From assembly GCA_031772625.1 (NCBI GenBank), contig CM062805.1:511542102-511606101 (forward strand): 64,000 nucleotides of DNA, given 5' to 3'. The translations under genes were made by a program, and so were the position numbers. Below are positions 34,770 to 44,729 of this stretch, piece after piece. Every line of letters begins with the position of its first letter. Position 1 is the first letter of the stretch. Below the pieces are notes generated by a model. It saw only the letters and a program-made list of their open reading frames with translations. It was not told where the DNA came from and made no database searches. This DNA is from Pinus tabuliformis (taxonomy: Eukaryota; Streptophyta; Pinopsida; Pinales; Pinaceae).

Positions 34770-35480
34770 CTCTAAATTCACGAAAGAGAGTACGGTGACT
34801 ATCGAGTTCTAATGGAGAACAACATTTGCCAACATGAATGTTCTATACTACATTAGGCTTGGTCGAAATATTAATAGAAATTGTTTCTCCAATATTTGAC
34901 AAGTTTCACTCTGATTCTACTGTGTCCATGAAAACTGAATTCAAAAGGAAATCAACAACTAAAGGGTGGATTAGTTCATTTGAATAATCTTCGACGTCAT
35001 CTAGATGATGGGCACGATGATGATAATCTTCCCAAGGTTCTTCTCCTATCATCATTGATTGGATGATTCCTTCATCCATAGAATGTATACGTGAGAATCG
35101 ATCGAAGAAGTACCATATTCTAACGAACGATCTACCCATAAAATTTGTGAATGCGGATTTGGTTTTTTCGCACAAGCATAAAAAATTGATTGCTATGCTA
35201 GTTCAATGGGGCTTAGCGGCATTACCTCAATATTACTATCAACTTAAAACTTGTGGGTAATCCTCCTAAAATCAGATGAGGTGGAGGAAATCATGTTGCA
35301 AGTCTCTATTCTTGCTACTTCTTCCAATTCAGATGGTGACTGTAGTGTAAAAGTGCCCATTAGGGAAGGACCTTTAAAGAAACCTATTCCAACACTTTGA
35401 AGTGAAAGTGGGGGTCCGTGTACCAATGAAATGCTTCTGGTAGCCTGTGAACTATTGGAAAAGAAGGATAGCTGATCTAT
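34770..35480 (-). pseudogene. Protease-RT linker of Tat-2
   Basis: The piece 35175-34906 (MDEGIIQSMMIGEEPWEDYH, HRAHHLDDVEDYSNELIHPL) is a low-identity linker in the polyprotein. No catalytic motif seen. Confidence 0.45.
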
Positions 35481-35489
35481 GACTGTGAT

Positions 35490-35800
35490 TCAATCCTTAT
35501 GAGGGAATGAAATAGTATGAAAGTACGTGGAAACCGCAGCATCCATAGCATATCCCCATGGCATTCCCAGTAAAGTGTTGTAATTGAGGGGTCCGTCAAC
35601 TACCTCAAATTCAACAATAATTGTTTTTCCCCCTAGTTCGATTTGCAAGTTACTCAAAATCCCACAAGGAGTATATGTTAGTCCATCAAAAGCTTTTAAC
35701 GTGGTTGGTGATCGTGACAATGACGATGAACCAAGTGTTTTCCAGCAGCTCATTAACTTAAAGTAGGTACCCCTTCATCAATAATAGTTTGGTGAGCATT
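35490..35800 (-). pseudogene. Aspartic protease remnant of Tat-2
   Basis: The frame before 35753 reads IIDEGVPTLSLMSCWKTLGS, in the place of the DEGAST active-site motif of Tat proteases, and ends with YNTLLGMPWGYAMDAAVSTY, the flap-end block. The active-site alanine and serine are altered. Confidence 0.72.
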
Positions 35801-36533
35801 CTTATTAAGAGATTTTACTTGAATTAGGAAGGCTAACTGCACCGGTAACTGCGGTGTATAGCCCGCATGGTCAAAAACCACAAGATTGGAATCCGTAGCG
35901 TCTATTCCACCAATTGCTGATAGTAAAGCCTGCTTCTATGAGGGACAATTTTGTAACACCTCTAGTGTCCACATAAAAGAAGGTGATTGAGCAAGATCTT
36001 TCACTATGTTATAATTTTAAGATTCTTGAACCCAAGGGTTAAATGTCAATTTATGCACAACTCCCTTTAGTGGATTTTGTCAATTTTGGTACAATAGGTG
36101 GGATATTTTTAGATGAAGGAGAATTCGAAGGATTAGGTTGATCAGTGGCTTGATTATTTGACAATGACGATGAATTTCCATAATATTTATTTCTTGTTCA
36201 CACCAAAACTTATTTTTGTGGCTTTGTGATGGATAACATGAGTACTTGGGATGTGGAAGCATGGTTTGTTGTAACCAAATCTATCTCCGAGTTTGGGAAT
36301 GGATCAGTGAACACTGCAGATGTGTTTGAAGTCTTCAAAAATTTAGACACCTCTAAGCAGTGTGGACAATCTCTTGTAAAATTCTTGTCATTACAGATTA
36401 GACATGGATAATGAGGTTTCCTTGTTGAGGTAGAGGAATCAGATGATTTCTCTTTAGGGGAATTATCTTGGTTTTTCTTGTTTTTCCCCTTCTTCTTTGT
36501 TCTTGGTTGCTTTTTATTTTTTCCTTTGTCAGA

Positions 36534-38460
36534 TTACACAGCATTAACTTTGGAAGCAAGAGTGTTTTCTGATGCATTGGTAGTTTTATTGGTAATGGAA
36601 AGAGTTTGACCAGATGGTCTTCCTGCCATCTGTGTGCTTGAAGAATCGATCACACCATCGTCGGCATGAGAGTCCTTACTCGATTGTGGAGGAGGAGGAA
36701 TAGTGAAAGATGTTCGGGGTGCATTGGGAATTTTTTCGTAGAGCATGCCAGATTGTGTATAAATAAAATCCAAGTATTGGGCACGAGCAATTACTTGCTC
36801 TTCTATGACAACTCCACCTTTTTCCACCTCCTTGGTGATTGATGGCAACAACGATTTTATGAACCACTCAGCCAAAAGCTTATCAGGAACATATGCTTTA
36901 ACCATTCAATGACAACGCCACCAGTCATGAATATGATCTAATATATGTGTAGCAGTAGTTTGTTTAAAGTTGGTTAGAAGTTTCCTTCCAATATCGTATT
37001 TTATAGGTAACTGGAAGTGGGTCAGAAATGTGGTGGCTTAAGTGTAAAGTCTTCAAAAGAAGCTCTTGGTAACTCAATGTACCATTTAGCAGCTAGACTA
37101 GTAAGTGTTCTTTGGAAAAGATAGAGTCTAACTGAATCATCATTTAACGAGTTCGATGAACACCACAGATGAAAGGTCATCACATGATTTGAAGGGTCTT
37201 CTTTGGGATTTCCATTGAATTTTGGAATGTCAAAAGGTAACTTATGCAAAATCACTGGCCACCAAGGTGCATATAAGGTTGGATCATTAGTGAGCCGATT
37301 TAAATTTGGTAATTCTAAAGTTGCTAAAAATGGAAACTATTGATTCAAGTCAGGTTGAGCATACCTAGGATATGATGGAATTACCTGAGAAATAGGTATT
37401 TGCAAATTAACATAGGGCATCTGCATTTGGTAACCTTGATAAGGTTGTTGTTGATCAAATCTAACATTAGGGTGTTGTTGATAACCAGGTTGAATTTGTG
37501 GTTATCCATAACCTATAAAGCCTTATTGACCAAGACCTTGATAAGCTTGATATTATCCAAAACCAGGTTGAGCCTGTTGGGCAAGTCCAAATTGGGGTTA
37601 GAATTGCTAGAATTAGGGTTGTTGAAATTGAGGCTACCACAGTTATTGAATCAACTGTTGTTGTTGTTGGTACAACTATTGTTGATTTAATGGTTGTTGT
37701 TGCCCAGCAATGAAAGGTTGGCCAGGTTGTCGATAAACTATACCAGTGTAAGCCTGGGTTAGTCTAGATAAGGGTATACTAACCTGAGTTTGTTATTGAA
37801 CCCTAGAAACAAGTGGTTGTTCTACAATAACCTGAGAAACTTGAACTTCTTCACCCGAAACTTATGGTTGTGAGGTAGAAGGACCAGTTTGTACTGGTTG
37901 AGGTACAAAAGTTTGAACTCATGACTGTGGTACAGTAGTAACAATAGGTGTAGTAGGAATAACTGACACAGTTTGCATTGGTTGTGTTGGATACACAAGC
38001 CTTGGTTGAACTAGCATTGTTGGTTGTCATTGAAAAACGCGAATTCTAGGTTGACCTGAATGCTGCAAGATATTACCATATGACAGTCCTCCGGAATATG
38101 AAGGATAAAGTGAATAAACATATTGCTCTCCATATAATGGCAATCTAGCATTTAAGGGATACATAGGTCTTTTTTGACTAGATTTCCCAACTCGATATTG
38201 ATATGCAAGATCAAACTGTTGAGTTCCTGTTAAAGAAAAACCTGGTAGAATTCTGGTTGAGGACATGGGTGATGACCATGGTGTAGAAGCAACCCCTAAG
38301 TGGGTTCCAGGTAAAGATTAGTAACCAACTGGGACAGATAATTCACAATATAGGTGCAACTCAGGTGTGGTAGAAAACATCGAAGAAGTTGCAACAAAAA
38401 ATTCTACCGCAGTTGCATCAGATGATATAGTTTGGGATGTTGATGGTTGTTCAGCCATAT
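36534..38460 (-). pseudogene. gag: gag remnant of Tat-2 with Gln/Pro-rich region
   Basis: From the N-terminus (MAEQPSTSQTISSDATAVEF near 38458) the frame passes through a Gln/Pro/Tyr-rich stretch (about 38270-37330), visible on the plus strand as TTG/GTT repeats. It reaches the capsid-like block at 37255-37022 (FNGNPKEDPSNHVMTFHLW, AAKWYIELP) and the block at 36905-36534 (VPDKLLAEWFIKSLLPSI, EEQVIARAQYLDFIYTQSG). Stops from CAA/CAG to TAA/TAG are frequent in the Gln-rich part. Confidence 0.82.
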
Positions 38461-38619
38461 TTAAGTGACCCAAAATTTGTCCTAAATAATCGATGGGTAC
38501 TTGAAAATAAGAAGGATAAAATAGAGCAGTAAAATGAGGAGTATGAGGGTAAATATAAAGCCCAACTCCAAAGTGGAATGGGGTTCTAGGTGTAGAATAT
38601 TCTTCCAATTATTCCTCTA

Positions 38620-40587
38620 TAGCAATTAAACCCGGTGGAAGAACTTCACCGTCTGGTCCATAAAATATTTTTGGTTTTTATAAAGTTGAAGTTTCAGTAG
38701 TTACTGATGTCTAAGGGGTAATTAGTTGATCATCTTCCAGTAAAGTAACAACTTTTGAATGTTCAAATTCGAAGTCCAGATGTTCAGGTAAAAGAAAAAT
38801 AGTTTCAGAAAGAGGTTCCTAAACAACTTCAGGTTTAGATGTAACTTCTGTTTGAACTGTGATAGGTTTTGGATTAACGTCTGGTTGAATTGATTCAAGT
38901 TCAAAATTAATTTCTTGTTGAGCAACTTCAAGTTGAGGATGAACGTGTTGTTGAACAACTTCAGTTACTATTTTACTAGGATCAATGCTACTGTCCTCAA
39001 GTAATTGTGGAACTTGTCCTTCAGAAATGGATGTACTAGAAATGGTTGGAGTAACTGGAGTCCCATTACTTACCGGATAGATGATTCAGGTAATTCAGAT
39101 GAAGAACTAGGAGTTCTTGATGTACTTGACTGAGTTAGGTGAGACCGCTTTGACTGAATAGGTGTAGCTTCCGGTGGAAAAGGAAGTTTTCTCACTGCTC
39201 TCCATGAATGATGGGGTAAGGGTTGATATTCCTCCATGATTGTTGACTAATTTTATTATCAAAAATGAAATAAACAAAAAGGGCTAAAGTAGGCAAAAGG
39301 TTTACCAAGCAACTCTGAACTGTAGAATACCTCCTCGTGAACCAAGAAGTACGGGCATGCAATCTCCCTAAATGTTGTGTAGGGTGTATCAGAGTGTACA
39401 AGGGCACTGACTTAGTTACTTAAGGATGGATAGCAACCTAACGTTGTCCTCCCATATATACCAGAAGGTACATGGAGGCCCAGTCCGTATAAGCACTGTC
39501 TAATACAAAACTGCATAGTGAGATCATTCCCATATACTTTATGTACTGTAACACCGCCCTATATACCCGAAGGTACATGGACGAGCTACAATATACTCAC
39601 ATACGTGGAGTGAGGTATCACACTCAGCATGTATTGCAGATGAGTTAGTGATAGCTAATTTGCTTTACAATGCCAAAACATGTCTCTATCCTCCAACCAC
39701 TAAATGTTCTCATTAATGACAATACTCCATTAGGTAAATTGATGTTAATTTTAAGTTGATCTTGCTTAGGAATTTTCCTTTCAAGTTAGCATGTGATGTA
39801 TTCTAAAATTCATAGGAATGAAAATATCATGATAAGCATTGTTTCCATTCAATTTAACGATGAAAATCCTAGCTACTTAGGGATAGAGTAATCAAATTTC
39901 TTTCGATCAAAGAGCAAAGAGTAGAATCTAATGCAATTTCCCTACACTATTCCTATGAGCACACACAAACTTTTTCAATGCAACGTGCATGCATTTCTTT
40001 TCGATTTCCTTAATGTCAATATGAACAAAGGGAAATATGTACATAAAATCAATTAGTCTTTCATAAGAACAAAGACTTTTAAAACAGTTCTAATTCGAAG
40101 GAAGAGAAGACTTTATGACACTTTCTTTTCAATGAAGATTAATCAACTATATTTGAACTTTGACTATCGATCAATAATGAAAAAGAAAACATCAAGAAAA
40201 ATTAATCAATCAAATAAAAGTTAGGCTATACAAGGAGATAAAAACTTGTTCTTTGAGACATAACATTCATTGATCAATCGGAAAACAAACAAAGAGAGAA
40301 AAGTTGGCAACAACACTTTCCAAAAGTGGGAAACTGACCCTAGGAGGATCAGCGTAGCCTAGAATGGGAGACAGTGTGCTTCAGATCATTGTCCCTAAGC
40401 TAGGCGCTCTCTGCAGTGCACTATGTCCCTCACAAGCCTGGGTTGGTGACAGTAAGCCATTTCAAGAGGCAATTTGACACAATTTTGACAATTTTTTCAA
40501 TGCAAGGAGCTGAATTACAAATTATGAACAAAAATAAGGTCTGCAAGGATGTCCTAGGAGGTGGATAAACTACTAGGAAAGAGGATC
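38620..40587. other. 5' leader of Tat-2, no gene seen
   Basis: About 2 kb between primer binding site and gag. A motif ending AGAAGGTACATGGA / CGAAGGTACATGGA occurs at about 39460 and 39566. The minus strand at 38958-38722 translates to Leu/Asn-rich sequence, probably an extension of low-complexity leader. Confidence 0.5.
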
Positions 40588-40609
40588 TTCCCCAATGGAG
40601 TCGCCAATT
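40588..40609 (-). other. Primer binding site of Tat-2
   Basis: Immediately inside the 5' LTR the minus strand reads TTGGCGACTCCATTGGGGAA, the PBS type used by Tat/Ogre elements (I recall it as tRNA-Arg-like). Confidence 0.75.
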
Positions 40610-41646
40610 TGTTTTGGAGAATTTGGTATCTACGGATAAATACTAATTCCCTAGATAAGTAGATGTATCTAGAACAACAGTTTAAAGTGTTTTAGACTTT
40701 TCCTATAAGAAATAGATAAGATGAGAAGATGAGAAGGCTTACTTGTAGTTCCACTTTCCTCTCGTCTCCCTTGTATCGATCATGTAGCTACCTCTCATAC
40801 TTAATATGCTTGAGTAGTACTTGTAAACACAACATAAAACAAAGAATCGATCAAAGCACACAATATATTGAATATAAGTGAAAGGAATTAGATAAAATTC
40901 ACAAATATAAGTGTTATGAAACAATACAAACATATGGGAGAAAGGTTCAAACACTTTATTAAATAGAAGAAGGAAATACAACCATTGGTGTCTTATTCAA
41001 AGCCATTTCTCCAGCTTGGATCCCATCCATATCACATCAAAAGCATGACAAACTTGTAGCATTACAATACATTCTTCACAGACAAATCTCATAGCAACAT
41101 TATCTCGTTACAATTCAATATAATCCAGCCCCTAATCACTTAGATGAGTGGTAAATTTATAGGAAGATGAAGGAGTTTTTTTCATAAATGGTGGCATTGA
41201 ATGGCCTTCCATACTTGGAAGTAGTTCCATGGAGGAAGGCATGAGAGGATAGGATGCACCTTAACTCATTCCTCATCCATTTTCAAGCTCATAGGAGTTG
41301 ATAATTGAGGAAATCTTCTAGATGACTTCAAAATATAAGCATATTCCCCAAACCCTATGTGAATTTCCCTCAATCTCACCCAGTGCAGGTGAAAGGAAAC
41401 TTAAATGCTCTACTGAGCACCCTGGCAGTGGACTCAACTACTCTACAGTGCACCTTTACAAGGGCTTACCTACGCTGGTCCTTCTAGAGGCTATTTCCGG
41501 ATGTCTTCAAGTCATGATATTGTCTGGGAAGGAGGCATTCAAAGGGGTGACTTGTTTAGGGAATGAAGCAATTGAAAGTAGGGTTTGATGAGCCCTAATA
41601 CACTGATCTAGATGATGGGATTGATGTGCCAAATGGATCTGTAACA
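40610..41646 (-). repeat. 5' LTR of Tat-2
   Basis: 1,037 bp, matches 27074-28110. Confidence 0.93.
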
Positions 41647-41651
41647 GTGTA
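41647..41651. repeat. Right target-site duplication GTGTA
   Basis: Partner of 27069-27073. Confidence 0.9.
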
Positions 41652-42478
41652 GGATCCATTAAAGTCCATTTCCAACCCATGTTTCAAAAATGTGAGCAAA
41701 AACGTATAGCGTCCATGACATAAGCACTCATGTAAAAGGGAGGGATAACCAGAGTGGAGACAATTCTATTACACTTTTATTCTCGAATGGTCATGGCTAA
41801 ATTATCCAACAACATAGTTCTCTAGTTCAAAATGTTAGCATTTACAATTTCATTTACCAAGGGAACCCATTCAATGGAAAACTTGGTGGTATTAGCTTTT
41901 TTGAATAGCCTACACAACATTGCAATTGTAAAATTGTGTGGGGCTAACAGAGGTGCAATGGGGTACATACTGGTTTTCTCCCATTTGAACTTGTTGGAGC
42001 CAAACGTCCAATTTTTCATAACTTCCATTGGGTCTTCATTCTCTTTCGTGAAATGCTCAATAAAATCTTTATCATAGATCTTCTGTGGCTATGGCAAGTC
42101 GTACATTTGGCTCAAATTGTCTAGTTTGAATGACACCATGATGTCTATCCTAGAGGTTCTGAACATTCTATCTAAAACATCCACTTCATCAATAATCCAT
42201 CTTACCATATCTATTTATGGTAGGATTTTTGGTTTTAAACCAATTTTGTGTAGGAAAGAACATGCTGCTTCGAAGTAAGAAGCGTCAGATGAATCAGTCA
42301 CATCTACTATTGCTGTAGTTTCTAGGGGCCTTGGGTTTTCTTCCTCCACTAAGTTATACATTTCCTCCCAAGATGTACTCCTGTCATGTTTGTTAGAAGT
42401 AGTATCAGAGAAGAGTGGTTTCATTTCTGACTGCTCAAGAACATTAGCCTCTATGGTCTTTTCCCCTTTCTTAACCAT
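41652..42478 (-). pseudogene. LTR-embedded ORF of unknown function, right copy, N-terminal part
   Basis: It starts with MVKKGEKTIEANVLEQSEMK at 42478 and runs open to KPKILP near 42215, about 88 codons. 42028-41822 follows with FGSNKFKWEKTSMYPIAPLL and FSIEWVPLVNEIVNANILN. The left copy has a stop soon after its start, so this copy shows the N-terminus better. The frame was cut by Tat-2 and continues at 27068. Confidence 0.7.
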
Positions 42479-43443
42479 TTCTATGAGTGTCGTGTTGTTC
42501 AAAATCTTCATGAAATTTGGGCAAATGGAGAAAACAGGATAAAAACGTAGAGCAGTAAATGTAAGTGAAAACACAATTAGCACAGTAAATTTTAAAATAA
42601 AGTAAGGATGGAGCTTTTATTTCAAACATGAATAAGAAATATATCTATCATCTCGAGCCGTTAAATGAATAAATGCATCTGATCGTCATTAACTATGCAT
42701 TAAGGCCTACACAAGATTTCCTTTATGTCTTGTCAAAATATCGCATCGCATGTTTCAAAATGATATTTCCAATATATTTAAATTATGTGTGATATCGATC
42801 TTGTGATTGTGATGGAATGAAATATCGCAAATCACAAATCACAATATCGGAGATTATGGATAGAGCGATTCAAAGTTGCATTAATGTTTTGTGATTTGCA
42901 ATGAGCAGCATACCTTTTACCTTCTAGAGTGCGTTTCCTTTATGCGGTGGCTTATTTCATTAAAATAGACATTTACAATATATTGGACCCAATTGAAATT
43001 TTATAATAGTTTTAATAATATGTTGGTTCTGAATTACATCACATTTCACACTTTCTTGTGGTTTGTATGTCTTGCTCTCTTTTAAAAGTTGTGATGCGAT
43101 TGCGATAAATACTTTAAAGAGTATTTTAAGGCTTAAGTACTATAAAAATTTTAATGCTATCTTTGGGTCTTTTATGGGGTTTTCTTTTATCGCATCCCAT
43201 GGATTTTGACTTATGACTAACCTTTGTTACTTTGGATCCTGTGATTTGCCATAATAAGGGAATGCCTAATCACAAATTGAGTTGGTTTGATATCTTAGTT
43301 TATCCAAAGTTTCATTCCAAATTTAAAAAAAATGAAAGCTCTTATATGCTAAGTTTTCTAATTTATTTTTTAAAGGGTCCCCATTTATTAATACAATACT
43401 AACTATTAATACAATAAATGGGGGGTTGTTGAACAACACAATA

Positions 43444-43448
43444 GGACC
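43444..43448. repeat. Right target-site duplication GGACC
   Basis: Partner of 8085-8089. It lies within the first 10 bp of the minus-strand gypsy LTR (TGTTAGGTCC). Confidence 0.85.
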
Positions 43449-43690
43449 TAACATGCCCCTCTCCTTCAAAAAAGTTTTGTCCTCAATGCTTGAGTAGTTA
43501 TGGATGCTTCTATATAAAATTCTCATCATCCCATGAGGAATCTTCAGCAAGTTTTTCTATTTGATGAAATACTCTGAAATTGATCGATTTGGTAGCTGTC
43601 GGGTTCTTGTTTCCGTGACTCCTTCAGGTTCGAATATTATTTTTAGTTCCTCGTTAAGTTCCAATGAAAATTCACTTAAATTCTATAAAT
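43444..43690 (-). pseudogene. C-terminal chromodomain tail, polypurine tract and LTR start of a minus-strand gypsy element
   Basis: The minus strand reads TETRTRQL, SISEYFIK, then after a one-base shift EDSSWDDENF and FFEGEGHVR. This is the end of a chromoviral integrase whose chromodomain has the SISEYxIKWKNL-type beta strand and the W-E/D-D motif. It runs into a polypurine tract (GAAGGAGAGGGGCA) and the LTR start TGTTAGGTCC. The LTR continues at 8089-7534. The rest of this element's pol is absent; a LINE fragment begins about 50 bp upstream. Confidence 0.72.
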
Positions 43691-43739
43691 GTGAATTTTC
43701 CAACAAGAAAAGTAGCCTCCTATAATATATATTGGAAAA

Positions 43740-44313
43740 ACAATAAATCCATAAAAATACCCTATATTAGTCAAGACAGAGAAATAATTTCTATTTTCAT
43801 AATTGTAGTTGATCACCTCCTTATAATATCATAGTATTTTTTTTTCCTTCTAGCCATCTATTTCCTCATAGTTTCTCATTAAATTTAGAAGTAATAATAT
43901 TTTAGATACTATTCAAATCCTACAAGGTGATCTCTTCCTTTATTTGCTAATAATCCAACCAAGAGTGGGCATCCTTATACCGCCCTATCTTGAGTCATCC
44001 CTTAATCTTGAGGTTGTAGGTTATTAACTACTTTTGGATGTGTTAAATCATATTCCATGACTCTCTGGATATACTGCAGCCCAAATTCTCACATTCGTAT
44101 AGAATAAGAGTCTCAAAGAGGGTATTCTAACCCCTAATAAAAAGGTATTATCACTTAAAATTATTTCCAAGCCCATAGTAATCTTTTCCATCTCCGTTTA
44201 TCCTTTTCTCAATGCTATAATTCCAATTGAGTTTATGATCCATGAAATAAATTCCCTCAAGGAGTTTTTATAGGTGATATTTTTGGATTTAATTATCATG
44301 ACTTTAGCTTTAG
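43740..44313 (-). pseudogene. LINE (non-LTR) reverse transcriptase, C-terminal fragment
   Basis: Different minus-strand frames show the post-catalytic part of a plant LINE RT: KVMIIKSKN, HKLNWNYSIEKRING, LFETLILYECE and CSISRESW. These are separated by indels. The fragment continues upstream at 58600-58380 on the far side of the CACTA element, where the YVDD catalytic motif lies. No ORF1, endonuclease or 3' tail is visible. Confidence 0.8.
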
Positions 44314-44395
44314 CACTAGTACAAAATGGATAATTAGTTACTAAAAAAATGACTAAAATTTTCATATAAACAACCACTTTTCAGTCGGTGACCGA

Positions 44396-44622
44396 TAGTA
44401 GCTAATTTACATTATCTTATAACACAACCAACTTTTAGTCATTTTTAGCTTAGACATTAACTGGTTTTCTCAATTTCATCATCTAGTAGTACATTTAGTC
44501 ATTAATTTCCATAATTAATGACCAAATATACAACAAAATATATTGCTATATGGTCACCCGAAAAAACTAATTAATGACCCAAATGTTGGTCGTGTTATAA
44601 GATATTGTAAATTAGCTACTAA
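44396..44622. repeat. Subterminal inverted repeat of CACTA
   Basis: GTAGCTAATTTACATTATCT at about 44395 is inverted, almost perfectly over 35 bp, at about 44587-44621. A third partial copy follows near 44692-44724. Confidence 0.75.
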
Positions 44623-44729
44623 TAGTCATATGTATGCAAATTCTAGTCATCGTTTGAAACCAATTAATGACCAAAGAATATGACTAATTTTTTATCGTAT
44701 TATAAGGTTTTTTAAATTAGCTACTAATA

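Larger units (their letters stand above)
27074..41646 (-). mobile_element. Tat-lineage Ty3/gypsy retrotransposon (Tat-2) nested in the giant LTR
   Basis: The two LTRs are exactly 1,037 bp each (27074-28110 and 40610-41646), start TGTTTTGG and end GTAACA. Coding order on the minus strand is gag (38.4-36.5 kb), protease, RT-RH, integrase, archaeal-type RNase H, then an antisense ORF and the 3' LTR. Over the first ~440 bp the LTRs differ at roughly 45 sites by hand count. All sense genes have stops, but the integrase frame is open for 331 codons. Confidence 0.93.
8090..43443 (-). mobile_element. Giant-LTR Tat-like Ty3/gypsy retrotransposon (Tat-1), host of further insertions
   Basis: Two direct repeats (8090-16707 and 23904-43443) flank a 7.2-kb interior that encodes gag-PR-aRNH-RT-RH-IN on the minus strand. 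The termini are TGTTG...CAACA, with TG mutated to TA at 8090 and CA to TA at 43443, and the whole is bordered by GGACC on both sides. Removing a retroposed ORF1 copy and an hAT-like element from the left LTR leaves about 4,926 bp; removing a second Tat element from the right LTR leaves about 4,962 bp. In one aligned 250-bp stretch (8690-8940 against 24535-24785) the LTRs differ at roughly 20 sites. All genes are broken. Confidence 0.9.
23904..43443 (-). repeat. 5' LTR of Tat-1 (right copy, split by Tat-2)
   Basis: The two pieces 23904-27068 and 41652-43443 join exactly at the GTGTA target duplication of the inserted Tat-2 element and together match the left LTR. The end ...ACAATA aligns with ...ACAACA at 16707. 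Without the insertion it is about 4.96 kb. Confidence 0.9.

Noticed and set aside
37400-37690. Leucine-rich plus-strand frame of 96 codons
   Set aside because: It is the complement of the CAA/CAG (Gln-rich) part of the Tat-2 gag; low-complexity antisense shadow.
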